64,000 nt of DNA from Allodiplogaster sudhausi (taxonomy: Eukaryota > Nematoda > Chromadorea > Rhabditida > Diplogasteridae): positions 1,081,001-1,145,000 of the forward strand of contig CALZFC010000080.1 of NCBI GenBank assembly GCA_945643635.1, read 5' to 3'. A program made the position numbers and the translations under genes. A model generated the notes under the pieces. That model saw nothing but the letters and a program-made list of their open reading frames with translations, was not told where the DNA came from and did not search any database. Within the stretch, counting starts at the first letter, position 1, and each line of letters begins with the position of its first letter. This document shows, in pieces, positions 1 to 10,187 of this stretch.

Positions 1-94
1 ACGCGCAACGTGGGAGGATTTACGCTTAAAAAGTTAGCTAGGAAAGTTCATATTTGAATTTTAACATGAAATTGTTCTATTTCACTATTTCAGT

Positions 95-734
95 ACTGCG
101 TTACTTCAACAGCTGCGTCTGGAAGTGAAGCGACGAGCAGATGATGGATACGAAGCTGTGGAGATCGACCCCCGTTGAAGTACCTGTGTGAGCGACTACA
201 CATTGATGTGCCTCGTTTGATTGCAGTTCCAAGCGAAGATGAGGTACGACATAGGGTAAAACATTGACAGAATCGTGCCTTTATTAGATCCCACCTCATA
301 TTCGGGCTGTCAAGCACCACGATGACTTGTTTGCCCCTTCCCATATCGTTTGCGGCCGGAGATACTGCAGCTTCCAGACCGGCTCTTATGACGATAGCTA
401 TCTTTTCTATAGACACACTTATACAATTCGTTACGGAAAAATTCTAGGGTTTCTTTTGGCAGGGCAGATGGGAGATAGGGTTGTCCTCTCTAGACTTAGG
501 ATCGGAAAGGGACATAGTGATACTCTTATTCGGTCGCTTGCTTCCTTGGGACTAGATTACCAATTCCGACAACTTACGGAGCAGCTTTGTGATGTTCGGT
601 ACGGAGGAGTTGTGCTCCATTCCCACGAAGAAATTGTTGAGATTCCCTTGAAAGAGATAATTGGCCATGCTATTGTCATTGAAATGAAGGAAAAGTCTAT
701 TATTTTGCCTTATGCTCGTCGCGCGATGTCATGA
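95..734 (+). pseudogene. 3' end of an unrecognised gene (partial, apparent frameshift)
   Basis: The last two exons of a gene entering from the left edge. An exon from about 95 (after a TTTCAG-type acceptor) to 243 ends at GAG|GTACGA. A 44-bp intron follows, with acceptor TTATTAG, and the last exon is 288-734 (TGA stop). The first exon reads well in one frame up to the C5 run near 169-173 (…AVEIDP) and then well in another (LKYLCERLHIDVPRLIAVP…), so one base appears lost there. That is either a sequence error or a real break, hence the pseudogene label. The last exon encodes about 148 residues, mixed hydrophobic and charged, ending near EIIGHAIVIEMKEKSIILP. I do not recognise the family; a transposon-derived or lineage-specific protein is possible. 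Adenine-rich spacer and an SL-type acceptor follow before the next gene. Confidence 0.45.
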
Positions 735-853
735 GATAAATTGCTGACTGTTTATATGAATTGGGTCTTTTCTTGAAGTTTCCAAGCTTTAATTGCTTTC
801 GAAGGTACCTTAATTACGCTCTCTACCACATTTTAGCACTTTTTCAAGTCAGA

Positions 854-2481
854 ATGTCGGAAAGATATCAAAAAATGATGTCTGCTATGTCTGGCAAACG
901 CCCCAACACACCGAATACGGTAGCTCCCAAGACACCCACTTCCAACCCTTCGCTCAACTCTCTTCGCCCCCCTTCACGCAACTCTCTTCGCACCCCTTCA
1001 CGCAAGCGCCATCTCGGAGAAACTCCACTGGCCAGTGGAAAGTACGAGCGGCAAGTGAATTATAAGATGGTTGGTGTCAACTGTTTAGAAAATGTACAAG
1101 TTTGTTTGCTTCTAGCGTCGGGAACCGGATGAAGAAGATGACGAAGAACTCATTGAAAATGACACTAGCGATGTGTTGCTGCCTCGCGGGTCGGGCTTCG
1201 ATTCAGACGGCGAAGGAGAGAATGGCAACTTCGAAAACGTCGAGTCTAGACAGGCGTGCCAGTTTCTTTCTTATTATTTGTTAAATTGATGTATTTTACT
1301 CTCAGAAGAATACTTCTAAATCTGATGGAATGTTCGGAGACGGTATGTTGTCGCCTACGAAGATTGGAGATTTCTTCGTTCAACTCGGGAAAAATCGAGA
1401 GGATATCACCCGTGGCCAGGTTGTACATCGAATATACAGTTATAAATAGTTTAAGATCTAATTTCCCTTTCTAGGAGCTCTTCAAGTCAGCAGCTCGTGA
1501 TTTGAAGGGCATTTCCATTGACACTCTATGCGAGCTGGCAAGGAACGCATCGGAGGACATGTACCCTCTCTACATATCGATGATCGGAACCCTGAAGATT
1601 GTCAGTCTTTTTAAATATTACTGGGACACTTTCATTTATCTTATTTCATTTCGCAGATGGAGCTTGAAAAAGAGCGTAGGGTGTTCAAGGATTGCAAGGG
1701 TCCCGTCGAGAATGTAGGCAACGGTGAATTTGGTTGTAAAAAGTACTTATTCTCAGGAGAATCTGAAGGTAACGTTCAATCGAACCTTCCCAACTTGTCG
1801 TCCCTTCTATTTGCTCCACTCTCAGGCGGTTTGAATAGATTTTTACTCATAATTAAAAAAGGGCTAGATGCCGCCTTATTGCCTGTTTAGGCAACGGAGA
1901 CATTCGCGACATATTCGGCTCCTGCAGTTCCATGACTAACTCGCTCAGACTGGTCGTCAAGCATGTTGCTCTTCATTCTATCGACGAGGTTCGGTGCAAT
2001 CCTACTCTCACTTGTATTACTTCATTGTTTAAATAACGAAATTTCAAAAATGTTAACTTTTTCTCTGAGCTAAGGTCCTGCCGCTGAGTCATCGTCACCT
2101 CTACACTATCGCCAATAAGCCCCAGCGCGGACTGACTGCGATCCCTTCGAAGGTCCTCAACGCACTTGTCGGTGTGTTAATTTTAGTCTACTTAAAACAG
2201 TGTATGTTAGTCTAGAAGCCATTTTCCACATCAGACGCATTCCTCATGGTCATCGTGTTCCCCGGCCGCACTGATCTGAACAAGAAGGATGTTGAGGAAT
2301 CTGTCTGCACTCTCTGGGCACACTATTGGACCTATGCAACGTTAGCCGTTAAAAATTTTCATTTCTGAACACATCTATCTCTCGTTCTCTTTTATTCAGA
2401 ACGAAGGCAAGATCTGATCTCCAGAAGAACCGCTCTGCAGCCACCGGCAACTCTGGCAACATGGATGAAGACCGCCCTTGA
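854..2481 (+). CDS. Unrecognised multi-exon protein with acidic Ser/Pro-rich N-terminus
   Basis: Nine exons give one continuous frame: 854-1054, 1116-~1251, ~1309-1422, ~1475-1599, ~1657-1722, 1891-1988, 2075-2171, 2235-2332 and 2400-2481 (TGA). The start ATG lies 2 nt after a TTCAAGTCAG acceptor, suiting a trans-spliced leader. The product is about 300 residues. Residues 1-65 are basic and rich in Ser, Thr, Pro and Asn with repeated PSRNSLR/TPSRKR units. An acidic stretch follows (EPDEEDDEE), then a mostly helical part (LCELARNASEDMYPLYISMI; LRLVVKHVALHSIDE) and a hydrophobic FLMVIVFPG segment, ending MDEDRP. One junction (exon 2 to 3) needs a GC donor or a nearby alternative. No family recognised; the charged disordered head hints at a nuclear protein, which is inference only. 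It follows the preceding stop by about 120 bp, an operon-like spacing. Confidence 0.6.
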
Positions 2482-2940
2482 AGTCAGCCAAGTGTCCTTC
2501 TCTCTCCCACTCCTACTTTATTATTTTTCTTAATATCTGTTATAAACCGGTGCTAGCATGTGCAATTCCTACTTATGAACCGGTGCTAGCATGTCCTTTT
2601 CAATTTTTAATTAATTTATTTCCTCATTCCCAACTACTGTTAAATTTTTCACTCTGTTATGAACCGGTGCTTAGGAGTTTTGCAATTCTTTATTCGTTGT
2701 AATGCATAATTTTTACGATTTATGCTTGTTAATGTACGTTTTAAGGCAACAGATAAAGTTTGCCAAGTGTGCCTAATTAGGCTTAAAGTGAGTCCTAATT
2801 ATGAGGATTCAAAGCCTAATTATAATATCGTCGAGCCTAATTTGTTACGAAAAGGTTCTAAGATCCCCTTATTAGGCTTGACTCCAGCCTAATAAGGGTC
2901 ATTCTGAAAAACCAGAGGCATGAGATTGGTTTCTGTTTCC
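2482..2940 (+). other. 3' flank with three direct repeats and a GCCTAA/TTAGGC cluster
   Basis: Non-coding sequence after the stop at 2481. Three copies of a TTATRAACCGGTGCT motif lie near 2540, 2573 and 2657; the first two extend to GCTAGCATGT. Between about 2770 and 2905 there are six scattered GCCTAA or TTAGGC words in both orientations, including GCCTAATTAGGC. The segment is probably the 3' UTR and downstream flank of the preceding gene. No coding potential seen. Confidence 0.5.
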
Positions 2941-3115
2941 TTATTCCAGAGCAGCTAACGACTGGCTGATGATATCATATAAATCAGAGCACGATTTGGG
3001 TACATTGCTGAAAATGGAACGACACCCACTCGAGTGACTTTCCTCTCCAAGCAAATCTCGTTTCCAGCATGCAATATTCGAGTTCCACTGCACGATATTG
3101 GCATGGGAAATCATG

Positions 3116-4622
3116 TTGGGTATGACAAATGCGCAGCGGTCATTTGCGCAGCGGTCATTTGCGCAGCGGTCAAAAACGCAGCGCCTTGCCTGGTGCGTAT
3201 GTGACGGTGAATTGTTACCATTTTGTCTGTTCAAACCATGTTGGACACCTTTATAACTGATCTGATTATTTGTTAAGGCCATTTCAACTCCAATATTACT
3301 CATTCATGACGTCTTACAGTTGAAAATTGGTGAATTAAAGTTCAAATCATGCGACTTTAGCGTGTTTCCGACCCCCGTTTTTAAATTCAATTTACAGGAC
3401 AACAATAAAAATAGACAAGAATGACTGGGGCAATACACCTTCATCAATATTTTTTTAAACTGAACAGGAACACTGTTGCAAACTAAATTTTAATTCAAAA
3501 AAATTCTTAGGCTAACATAAGAAACGCTGGAACTAAATGTTCGACTTCGTCTCCGCCCACTCTTCAATTTCTGAGGGCCTTTTTTTCGTTCTCTTTTTCT
3601 GAGATTCGTGAGCATGAGAAAATAGGGTATGAAATGGTAATTTACTCTCTTTGTTAATCATTTCGTTATTTTACATAATATGTAATACATATCACGGAGC
3701 TCTCGCTCTCATTTTCTCTCTCTCTTTCAATCTCCCTCTATCTCTGTCTCTTTATCTCTCTCTCTCACCATCCTTCCATTTAACCATTAAAGGAGATCTC
3801 CGGCGAATAATTAACGTGTATTTTTTTCGTATGGTTCAGTTTGTCCCGGCGTAAAAAATGATTCAGGAAGTTTGAATTATTTTCATTTTATCGTTTCAGA
3901 ATTATAGCCATGTTAAATATCACGGGTAGAGAATTGGCTATTGTATACATACATTTGAACCCTCCTATTTTGCAACGCTTTCTCGGCTAGAACAGGCGAG
4001 ATGCTACAGTAGCGCTACATTGCGTATAGTAGCGCTAGAGAAAATAGTTATTCCCGGATGATTCTTTTAGCGTCATTTTCAATACTAACAATTTACTACG
4101 TGTAATATGTCCATTGTTATGATAATTGTTTTTTTTAAATTATAGGCGGATGCAGAAACTGCAATAATGACAGTTATCCTGCGTTTCTTATGCTAGCCTA
4201 AGAATTTTTTTGAATTAAAATTTAGTTTGCAACAGTGTTCCTGTTCAGTTTTTAAAATATTGATGAAGGTGTATTGCCCCAGTCATTCTTGTCTATTTTT
4301 ATTGTTGTCCTGTAAATTGAATTTAAAAACGGGGGCCGGAAACACGCTAAAGTCGCATGATTTGAACTTTAATTCACCAATTTTCAACTATAAGACGTCA
4401 TGAATGATTAATATTGGAGTGGAAATGGCCTTAACAAATAATCAGATCAGTTATAAAGGTGTCCAACATGGTTTGAACAGACAAAATGGTAACAATTCGC
4501 CGTCACATACGCACCAGGCATGGCGCTGCGCTTTTGACCGCTGCGCAAATGACCGCTGCGCAAATGTCCGCTGCGCAAATGTCCGCTGCGCAAATGACCG
4601 CTGCGCATTTGTCATACCCCCG
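3116..4622. mobile_element. Foldback (long inverted repeat) DNA transposon, 1.5 kb
   Basis: Two arms of about 430 bp, 3116-3545 and about 4185-4622, are near-perfect inverted copies. The outer ends read TTGGGTATGACAAATGCGC on the left and CGGGGGTATGACAAATGCGC on the inverted right. Just inside lie tandem copies of a 15-bp unit, TTTGCGCAGCGGTCA: three on the left, five slightly varied on the right. The element is flanked by an exact 8-bp duplication AAATCATG (3108-3115 and 4623-4630). The 640-bp centre is AT-rich, unrelated between arms, with a short CT tract and no transposase. An 8-bp duplication fits the hAT or P/Galileo superfamilies; long arms with tandem subterminal repeats recall Galileo/foldback elements. 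It is non-autonomous. ORFs in the arms are mirror translations of the repeat, not genes. Confidence 0.9.
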
Positions 4623-5047
4623 AAATCATGATATCAGCGCTTTCTATCACAATATTCCCTCGCCTCCTTGAACATAACAAAGAAGCTTCTTACCCTCCAC
4701 AATCGTTCTTTTCCCCATTCATCCACTTCATCAACATCTTCATCAAATGTGTAAAATCCACAATCGTAGGATATTTATTTTGAAGGCATCGCCACTCCAC
4801 CCGTTGACGCAACGGGAATGGATATTGGCATCAGAAAATAGAGCTTTTACAAGAAAAAAATAATAACCACAATTTGCTGCTTCCTACACACTGTTGCATG
4901 GATAACAGCTCTCGTGAAAAGAAACAGCGAATACTCTGCCAGAGTTGGAGAAATTGATAGTTAGAACTGATATCTTTGAAAATACGATGGGATATGAAGG
5001 AAAACGGTGGCACTAAAAATGACAGGAGGACGAGTGGGCAAGTCCAT
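4623..5047. other. Spacer and likely 3' UTR of transaldolase
   Basis: Right-hand target duplication of the foldback element (4623-4630) followed by unique AT-rich sequence. On the minus strand AATAAA occurs at 4774-4779, about 270 bp after the transaldolase stop, and is a reasonable poly(A) signal for that gene. Nothing else seen. Confidence 0.4.
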
Positions 5048-5311
5048 TCAGAGTCGGGTGCGGATCAGTTCTTCGAGGGAGCGAGCGTCCTTGTTGAAGT
5101 TGCGGATTCCCTCGGCCAGCTTCTCCGTCGCCATCGCATCCTCGTTCAGAGCCCAGCGGAAGAGACACTCGTCCACTTCCTGCTCCGTCAGGAGGCACGC
5201 TAGAAGAGAGAGAGATGGGATAAAATGAGAGAGGAGAAAGACAAGAAGTTGCAAATGTACATTGATGAAATGAATGCTTGTTAGGGAGTAAAGGGAAAAA
5301 GAGAGATGGAC

Positions 5312-5342
<31 letters not shown>

Positions 5343-5762
5343 TTTATGTAGAGAGAGAGAGAAAGAGCGATAAAAAGCCGGCGATAAAATAAATCAGTAG
5401 GTTAAATGCTTAAATGAAAAAGAGTAAACCTTTGTCAGCGCTGAGTGAAACAGGTACCTCTTCGTTGTCTTCGGACAGCTTTTGCAGCAGAGCCGGGCTA
5501 AAGGATGGAAACCATGATTATATAATTTGACAAAACACAATAAATGTTATTTTCCTCAATTAACAACTGCAAAGAAAGTCAAAAAAGGGGAAAATGCTTT
5601 ATTCTTTCAATAATTTATTTTGTGCATAAACACGGGTTCATATTATCTCTTCAAACAAACCTAATGGTGAGAAGATCGCATCCGATGAGTCCCTTGATCT
5701 GCTCCGTGTTCCGGAAAGACGCACCCATCACCTTAGAAAACAATCAAGTGTGATAGTCAAAA

Positions 5763-5816
<54 letters not shown>

Positions 5817-7645
5817 TTTCAAAGCAAAAGAGGGGCAAAGCTGAAAGACGGGCCATTAAATGAGAGATCGAAACCAGCCATTTCACCCTGATATAAACTA
5901 TTTACCCTATTGTATTTACCTTCTCGGTATTAAATCAGCAAAGCAAGATAAATGTTTTACAAAACAGGTTTCTTTTCTTGCCCACCTGAGTCTTGTGTCC
6001 AAACTTCTTGTAGTAAGAGTAGATGCGAGTCACGCTCTGCAATCAGACATAATAACGACTTCTTGAGCAACCCATGCATTCAATTAAGCGAAGCATGAAA
6101 CGATTTTTTTTGATAGTTCATTCATAATTGCTTTGACATCAGCATAGCCGGAAAGAGAGGGGAAAAAGAAAAAAAACACAGAAAAAAAACAGAAAACATG
6201 CCATAAACGTTTTATATACTACGAATAAAAAACATGACAATATGTGTATACTGTAAAAGATCATCGATTCAGTCTAATCCCCTTGTTTCATGTTCTACTA
6301 TTCTGATCTTAAAATGAAGAAACCTTGACTCCTGGGTCGTCGTTCCGGTCGTACGTCTTCTTCTCCGTGTTCTTCACGTACCAGTCGAGGATGCGGCCGA
6401 CGAAGGGAGAGATCAGAGTCACTCCGGCCTAGAAAGGGAGGGAGTGCCATGTGATTCTACAGGTTTTCAACTACGTGGTCGCCTTATATTTTCATTTCTA
6501 TCTCTCCTATTCTCACATCCTCTCTCTCCTTTCCTCTCATACTCTCTCTCCCTCCTTCTCTCTCTTCCCATGCTCTCTCTCCTATCCATCTCTCTCTCTC
6601 TCTTTCCCTCTCCTTTCTTTCCATGCTCTCCAACCTGCGCACATGCGATGGCCTGCTCATAACCGAAGAGCAGTGTCATATTACAGTGGATGCCGTGCTC
6701 CTTCTCCAGAACTCTAAAAGAAAGGATCAAAGTCAATTTCCTCAATAATGCATTAAAACATTCATGTATCCATATAATGTCCACAAATTGTACTAAAGAT
6801 CCAAAGCAAGTACTAAATAAGGGTGAACCTGGCAGCTTGGATGCCCTCCCAAGTTGAGGCGAGTTTGATAAGAACGCGCTCCTTTGGAATGCCCTCAGCC
6901 TTGTACTGGCCAATCAGCTGCAGTGCCTTCTGGATCGAGCCCGCCGTGTTGAAGGAGTATCTTGCAAATTATCATACACTTATTTAATCAACCCATAGAG
7001 CACCCAAAATAAGTTTTCTGCGCGCTAGGCGATAAAAAGAGGAAAGAACAGCAATAAAATGCTTACTTAGCATCGACTTCAGTGGAGACTCGGCCGGGAA
7101 TAATGTCGAGGATCTTCTTGCCAAATACGACGAAAAGGCGGTCCATGATCGCTTCAATTATCTAAACAAACCATTTTCTTCCATTTTCTAAATGAATCAC
7201 TTTAGAACCCAAAAGATAACATAGTGAAAGTTTTTTTTATATTGAAACATGCATACTATATTAGAATATCGAAAACTTATCCACTAAATTTGATCTTTCT
7301 TCTCTCTCTTAACTTTCTAAGACCCAAAATATGTACTATATTTTTTCCTAGCAGAAGCCAATGTCCCACCTCCTCCTCATTTGTCTTGGACTGCTTCTTG
7401 ACGTGTTCGATGGCCTCGTCGATGAGAGCAGAATACTCGGGCATCTTCGAGGCAGCCAGGATCAGCGAGGGATTCGTTGTGGCATCCGTCGGCAGGTACT
7501 TCGCCAGAACTACAACGAATGCAAGGGGAATGGAAAACCAGATGATATCAAAGACAATCATAATCTTCTATGTACTAATATAAGACAATATTAATATTTC
7601 GCAATATAGGGATGAATAGAGTAAGCGTGATGGTGGGAACTAGAA

Positions 7646-7680
<35 letters not shown>

Positions 7681-7922
7681 CAGAGAAGAGAGACAGGGAG
7701 AGAAGAGAGAGAGAAGCTAGAGAGAGCAAGAAGCTAGAGAGAGAGAAGCTAGAGAGAGCGAGAAGCTAGAGAGAGAGTGAGAGGAATTATGTAAGAGCAA
7801 GAGAGAAAGAGATATAGAGAGCGGGAGAAATAGAGAGAGAAAAATATCTGCAAACCATTGAAGTCGCCAGTGTCTGCAACGACAGTGGTTGCCTTCTTCA
7901 GCTGCTCAAGGACGGTGGCCAT
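5048..7922 (-). CDS. Transaldolase (10 exons)
   Basis: Transaldolase moves a dihydroxyacetone unit between sugar phosphates in the cytosolic non-oxidative pentose-phosphate pathway. Exons on the minus strand, from the start: 7855-7922, ~7369-7511, ~7073-7160, ~6831-6962, ~6644-6713, ~6325-6427, ~5987-6037, ~5659-5731, 5430-5497, 5048-5199. The N-terminus reads [11 protein letters not shown], then [83 protein letters not shown] and [15 protein letters not shown], all in family order. The Schiff-base lysine is the K of [10 protein letters not shown]; the phosphate-binding Arg/Ser region (SFRN) is present. Length suits the 320-340-residue class. The ATG at 7922 gives the usual short head. Several introns carry GA/CT tracts. 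Transaldolase-like paralogues are the only alternative. Confidence 0.95.
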
Positions 7923-8462
7923 GACTGGAGCTTTACCTGAATTTAGAAATCTGCCACTTTCTATTAACACACATCGCAAGCAAACAATGTGGACGAAAGG
8001 TTCCAGAATTTGAGAAATAGAGTCTAAAACAAATAGGCAGACAGAGATGCAACCATGCTAAAACCTTGATAAGGAAAACACGCCACTATTGAGTGATTGG
8101 GTGCGAGACTTGAGATGAATTGGACTGGACTGCGTGATCAACACGCATTGGTAATACATCTCTCCCTTTCTCTCTCTCCCTCTTCGTTTCTCTTTCTTTC
8201 CCTCTTTCTCCCTCTCTCTCTCTCTCCGTACTTCTCACGCTGATTTAAAATAAATGGGGGAGAACAACCGTCACGCAACGAAAACCAGATTCTTCGATAT
8301 TCGGGAACATTCTTGGCCCAAATTGTAAGATAACTGACAGAGGGACTTAAACAACAGCAAGGAAGATTGGCGACAGGGACTGCCGTCTAATGTCATCCAA
8401 GCAGTACGTATGATTATTTCGCCCTGGAGTGTCTGATGGTGAGAGAAAGAGAGGGAGAGTGA

Positions 8463-8505
<43 letters not shown>

Positions 8506-9993
8506 AGAGGGAGAGAGAGAAGGGGTGTCATGAGTGGAAGCTGACAATGCGTGCAGAGAGAGCATAGTCTAGTGAAAGAGAGAAAGACACGTTGCGAGTA
8601 AAGCGGACACAAACTATAACAAACAGCTACGGCACTCGCATTGGGAAATCGCCTGATCTCTCGCAGAAAATGAGACTTGCAATGCAGAAGCATATAGTTA
8701 GAGCTAGGAGCAGGAAGACAGTGAAGAGAGAGGGAGAGGGAGAGAGAGATGGGTTAGAGAGAGAGGGAGAGAAAGAGAAAGAGGAAGAGATGTTAGAGGA
8801 GAGAGGTGCCGTGAGGGAAACAAACAGACAGGAAGAGAGTGAGATTGCTCAGAGAGGAAGAAGCAGGAAATCCTGCCAGAGAGATGTTTGATGTCATTCC
8901 TTTCAAGAGTAAAACACCCGAAATAATAATAAATGTACTCGCCACGCCGGGCGAAGCGGTTGCAATCTTAGAAACCGTACGCTAAACAAGGATGGAAAGA
9001 AATCGCTCGTATTGCATTTCTTTTATTTCCGACAAGCTCAAAAGGATCTCTCGTAAACAATAGAAGCCACATTCCTTACCATTCATTTCCGTTAAACAAA
9101 TCCGGGAATCTTTGACTTTTTCTAGTAAACTAAACATAGACAAATACAACTACAGAAATTAGTGGTACGGAGGTCCTTTCGTTGCCGCTTACAAATAGTT
9201 CACTCAAAATATACATTACCTTAGCCGTTGCAAACCTTTCCTTTCCGTTTGCACTACACAAATACATGTTCTCGTGTTCTAGCACAATTCAGTGCTACCG
9301 AGACGTTAAGAGGAGAAATATAATTAAACAGAGCCGACTGGTAAACCCATGAATCGAACATGTTGAACCCCTCAAGAAATAAAGTTACAGCTGATAAATA
9401 TTATACAGAGGCGACACAGTACAGCCCGACTGCTTAGATCTTTGAACGCAGCGATTAAGAAGGAAATGGGGTGAGGCACAAAGGAAGGAGTACTCAAAGA
9501 AAACATAAGAACGAGTAAGATTAATCAAGCAACACTTCTAACATTTACTATCCTTATTCTCATAGCGCTTTGAATAAGCCTGAATTAGATTGAGGAATAG
9601 GATAAAATAAGGGAGGGAATTTAGGCCGGAACTTTTTTTTAGAGAACGGGAAATGCGGAAGCGGGAAACTTTCGCCAAATTACGACGATTCTCTGGCCAA
9701 TCAGGTGGAGATGTTCAAAACATTTCGCCAAATCATAGATGCAACCCGGATTTGATATAAATGAAGAGCAGCTTACAGTTAGACAAAACTACTGAATTGG
9801 TTATAACAAAAGGAGATGGAGCGAAGGGAGCGATGCGGATTGCAGAGGAAGCATTTACTAGAAAGAGGGAACACGGGAAGATGGTACTGGGAGGGAGAGA
9901 TTGGTTGAGAAGATAAGGGGAATAGGGGTGGGCGTGGCTTGGAAAAGGATGAAACAGATTCCGCCCACCCGTCCACTCCCTCTTCTCGCCTCT
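7923..9993. other. Intergenic region between cullin-3 and transaldolase
   Basis: Promoter side of transaldolase and 3' side of cullin-3, both on the minus strand. Contains CT tracts near 8160-8230 and (GA)n near 8465-8520 and 8720-8800. The stretch 8900-9990 is unique with no coding signal; a minus-strand AATAAA at about 9022-9027 is a weak candidate for the cullin-3 poly(A) signal. Long ORFs here are repeat translations. Confidence 0.5.
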
Positions 9994-10139
9994 CTAGGCT
10001 ACGTAGTCGTAAGTCTTGTGGTCGGCCTTGTCACGAGCGAGATAGTCACGCTCGATCAGAGATTCGATGCGCTGCTTGATCTGCTGCGGGTTCGGCTTGA
10101 AGCGGTGGCCCAGCTGCTGTGTCACCTGGAAAGGGAGAA

Positions 10140-10187
<48 letters not shown>

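Noticed and set aside
2941..3303. 120-aa ORF with CANDRCANDRC repeats and its twin at 4404-4631
   Set aside because: Both are translations of the two inverted arms of the foldback element.
5013..5228. Several plus-strand ORFs over the last transaldolase exon
   Set aside because: Shadows of the minus-strand coding exon.
8271..8693. Ser-Leu-rich ORF (and dozens like it across 34-63 kb)
   Set aside because: Pure translation of CT microsatellites; no start context, splice logic or conserved motif.
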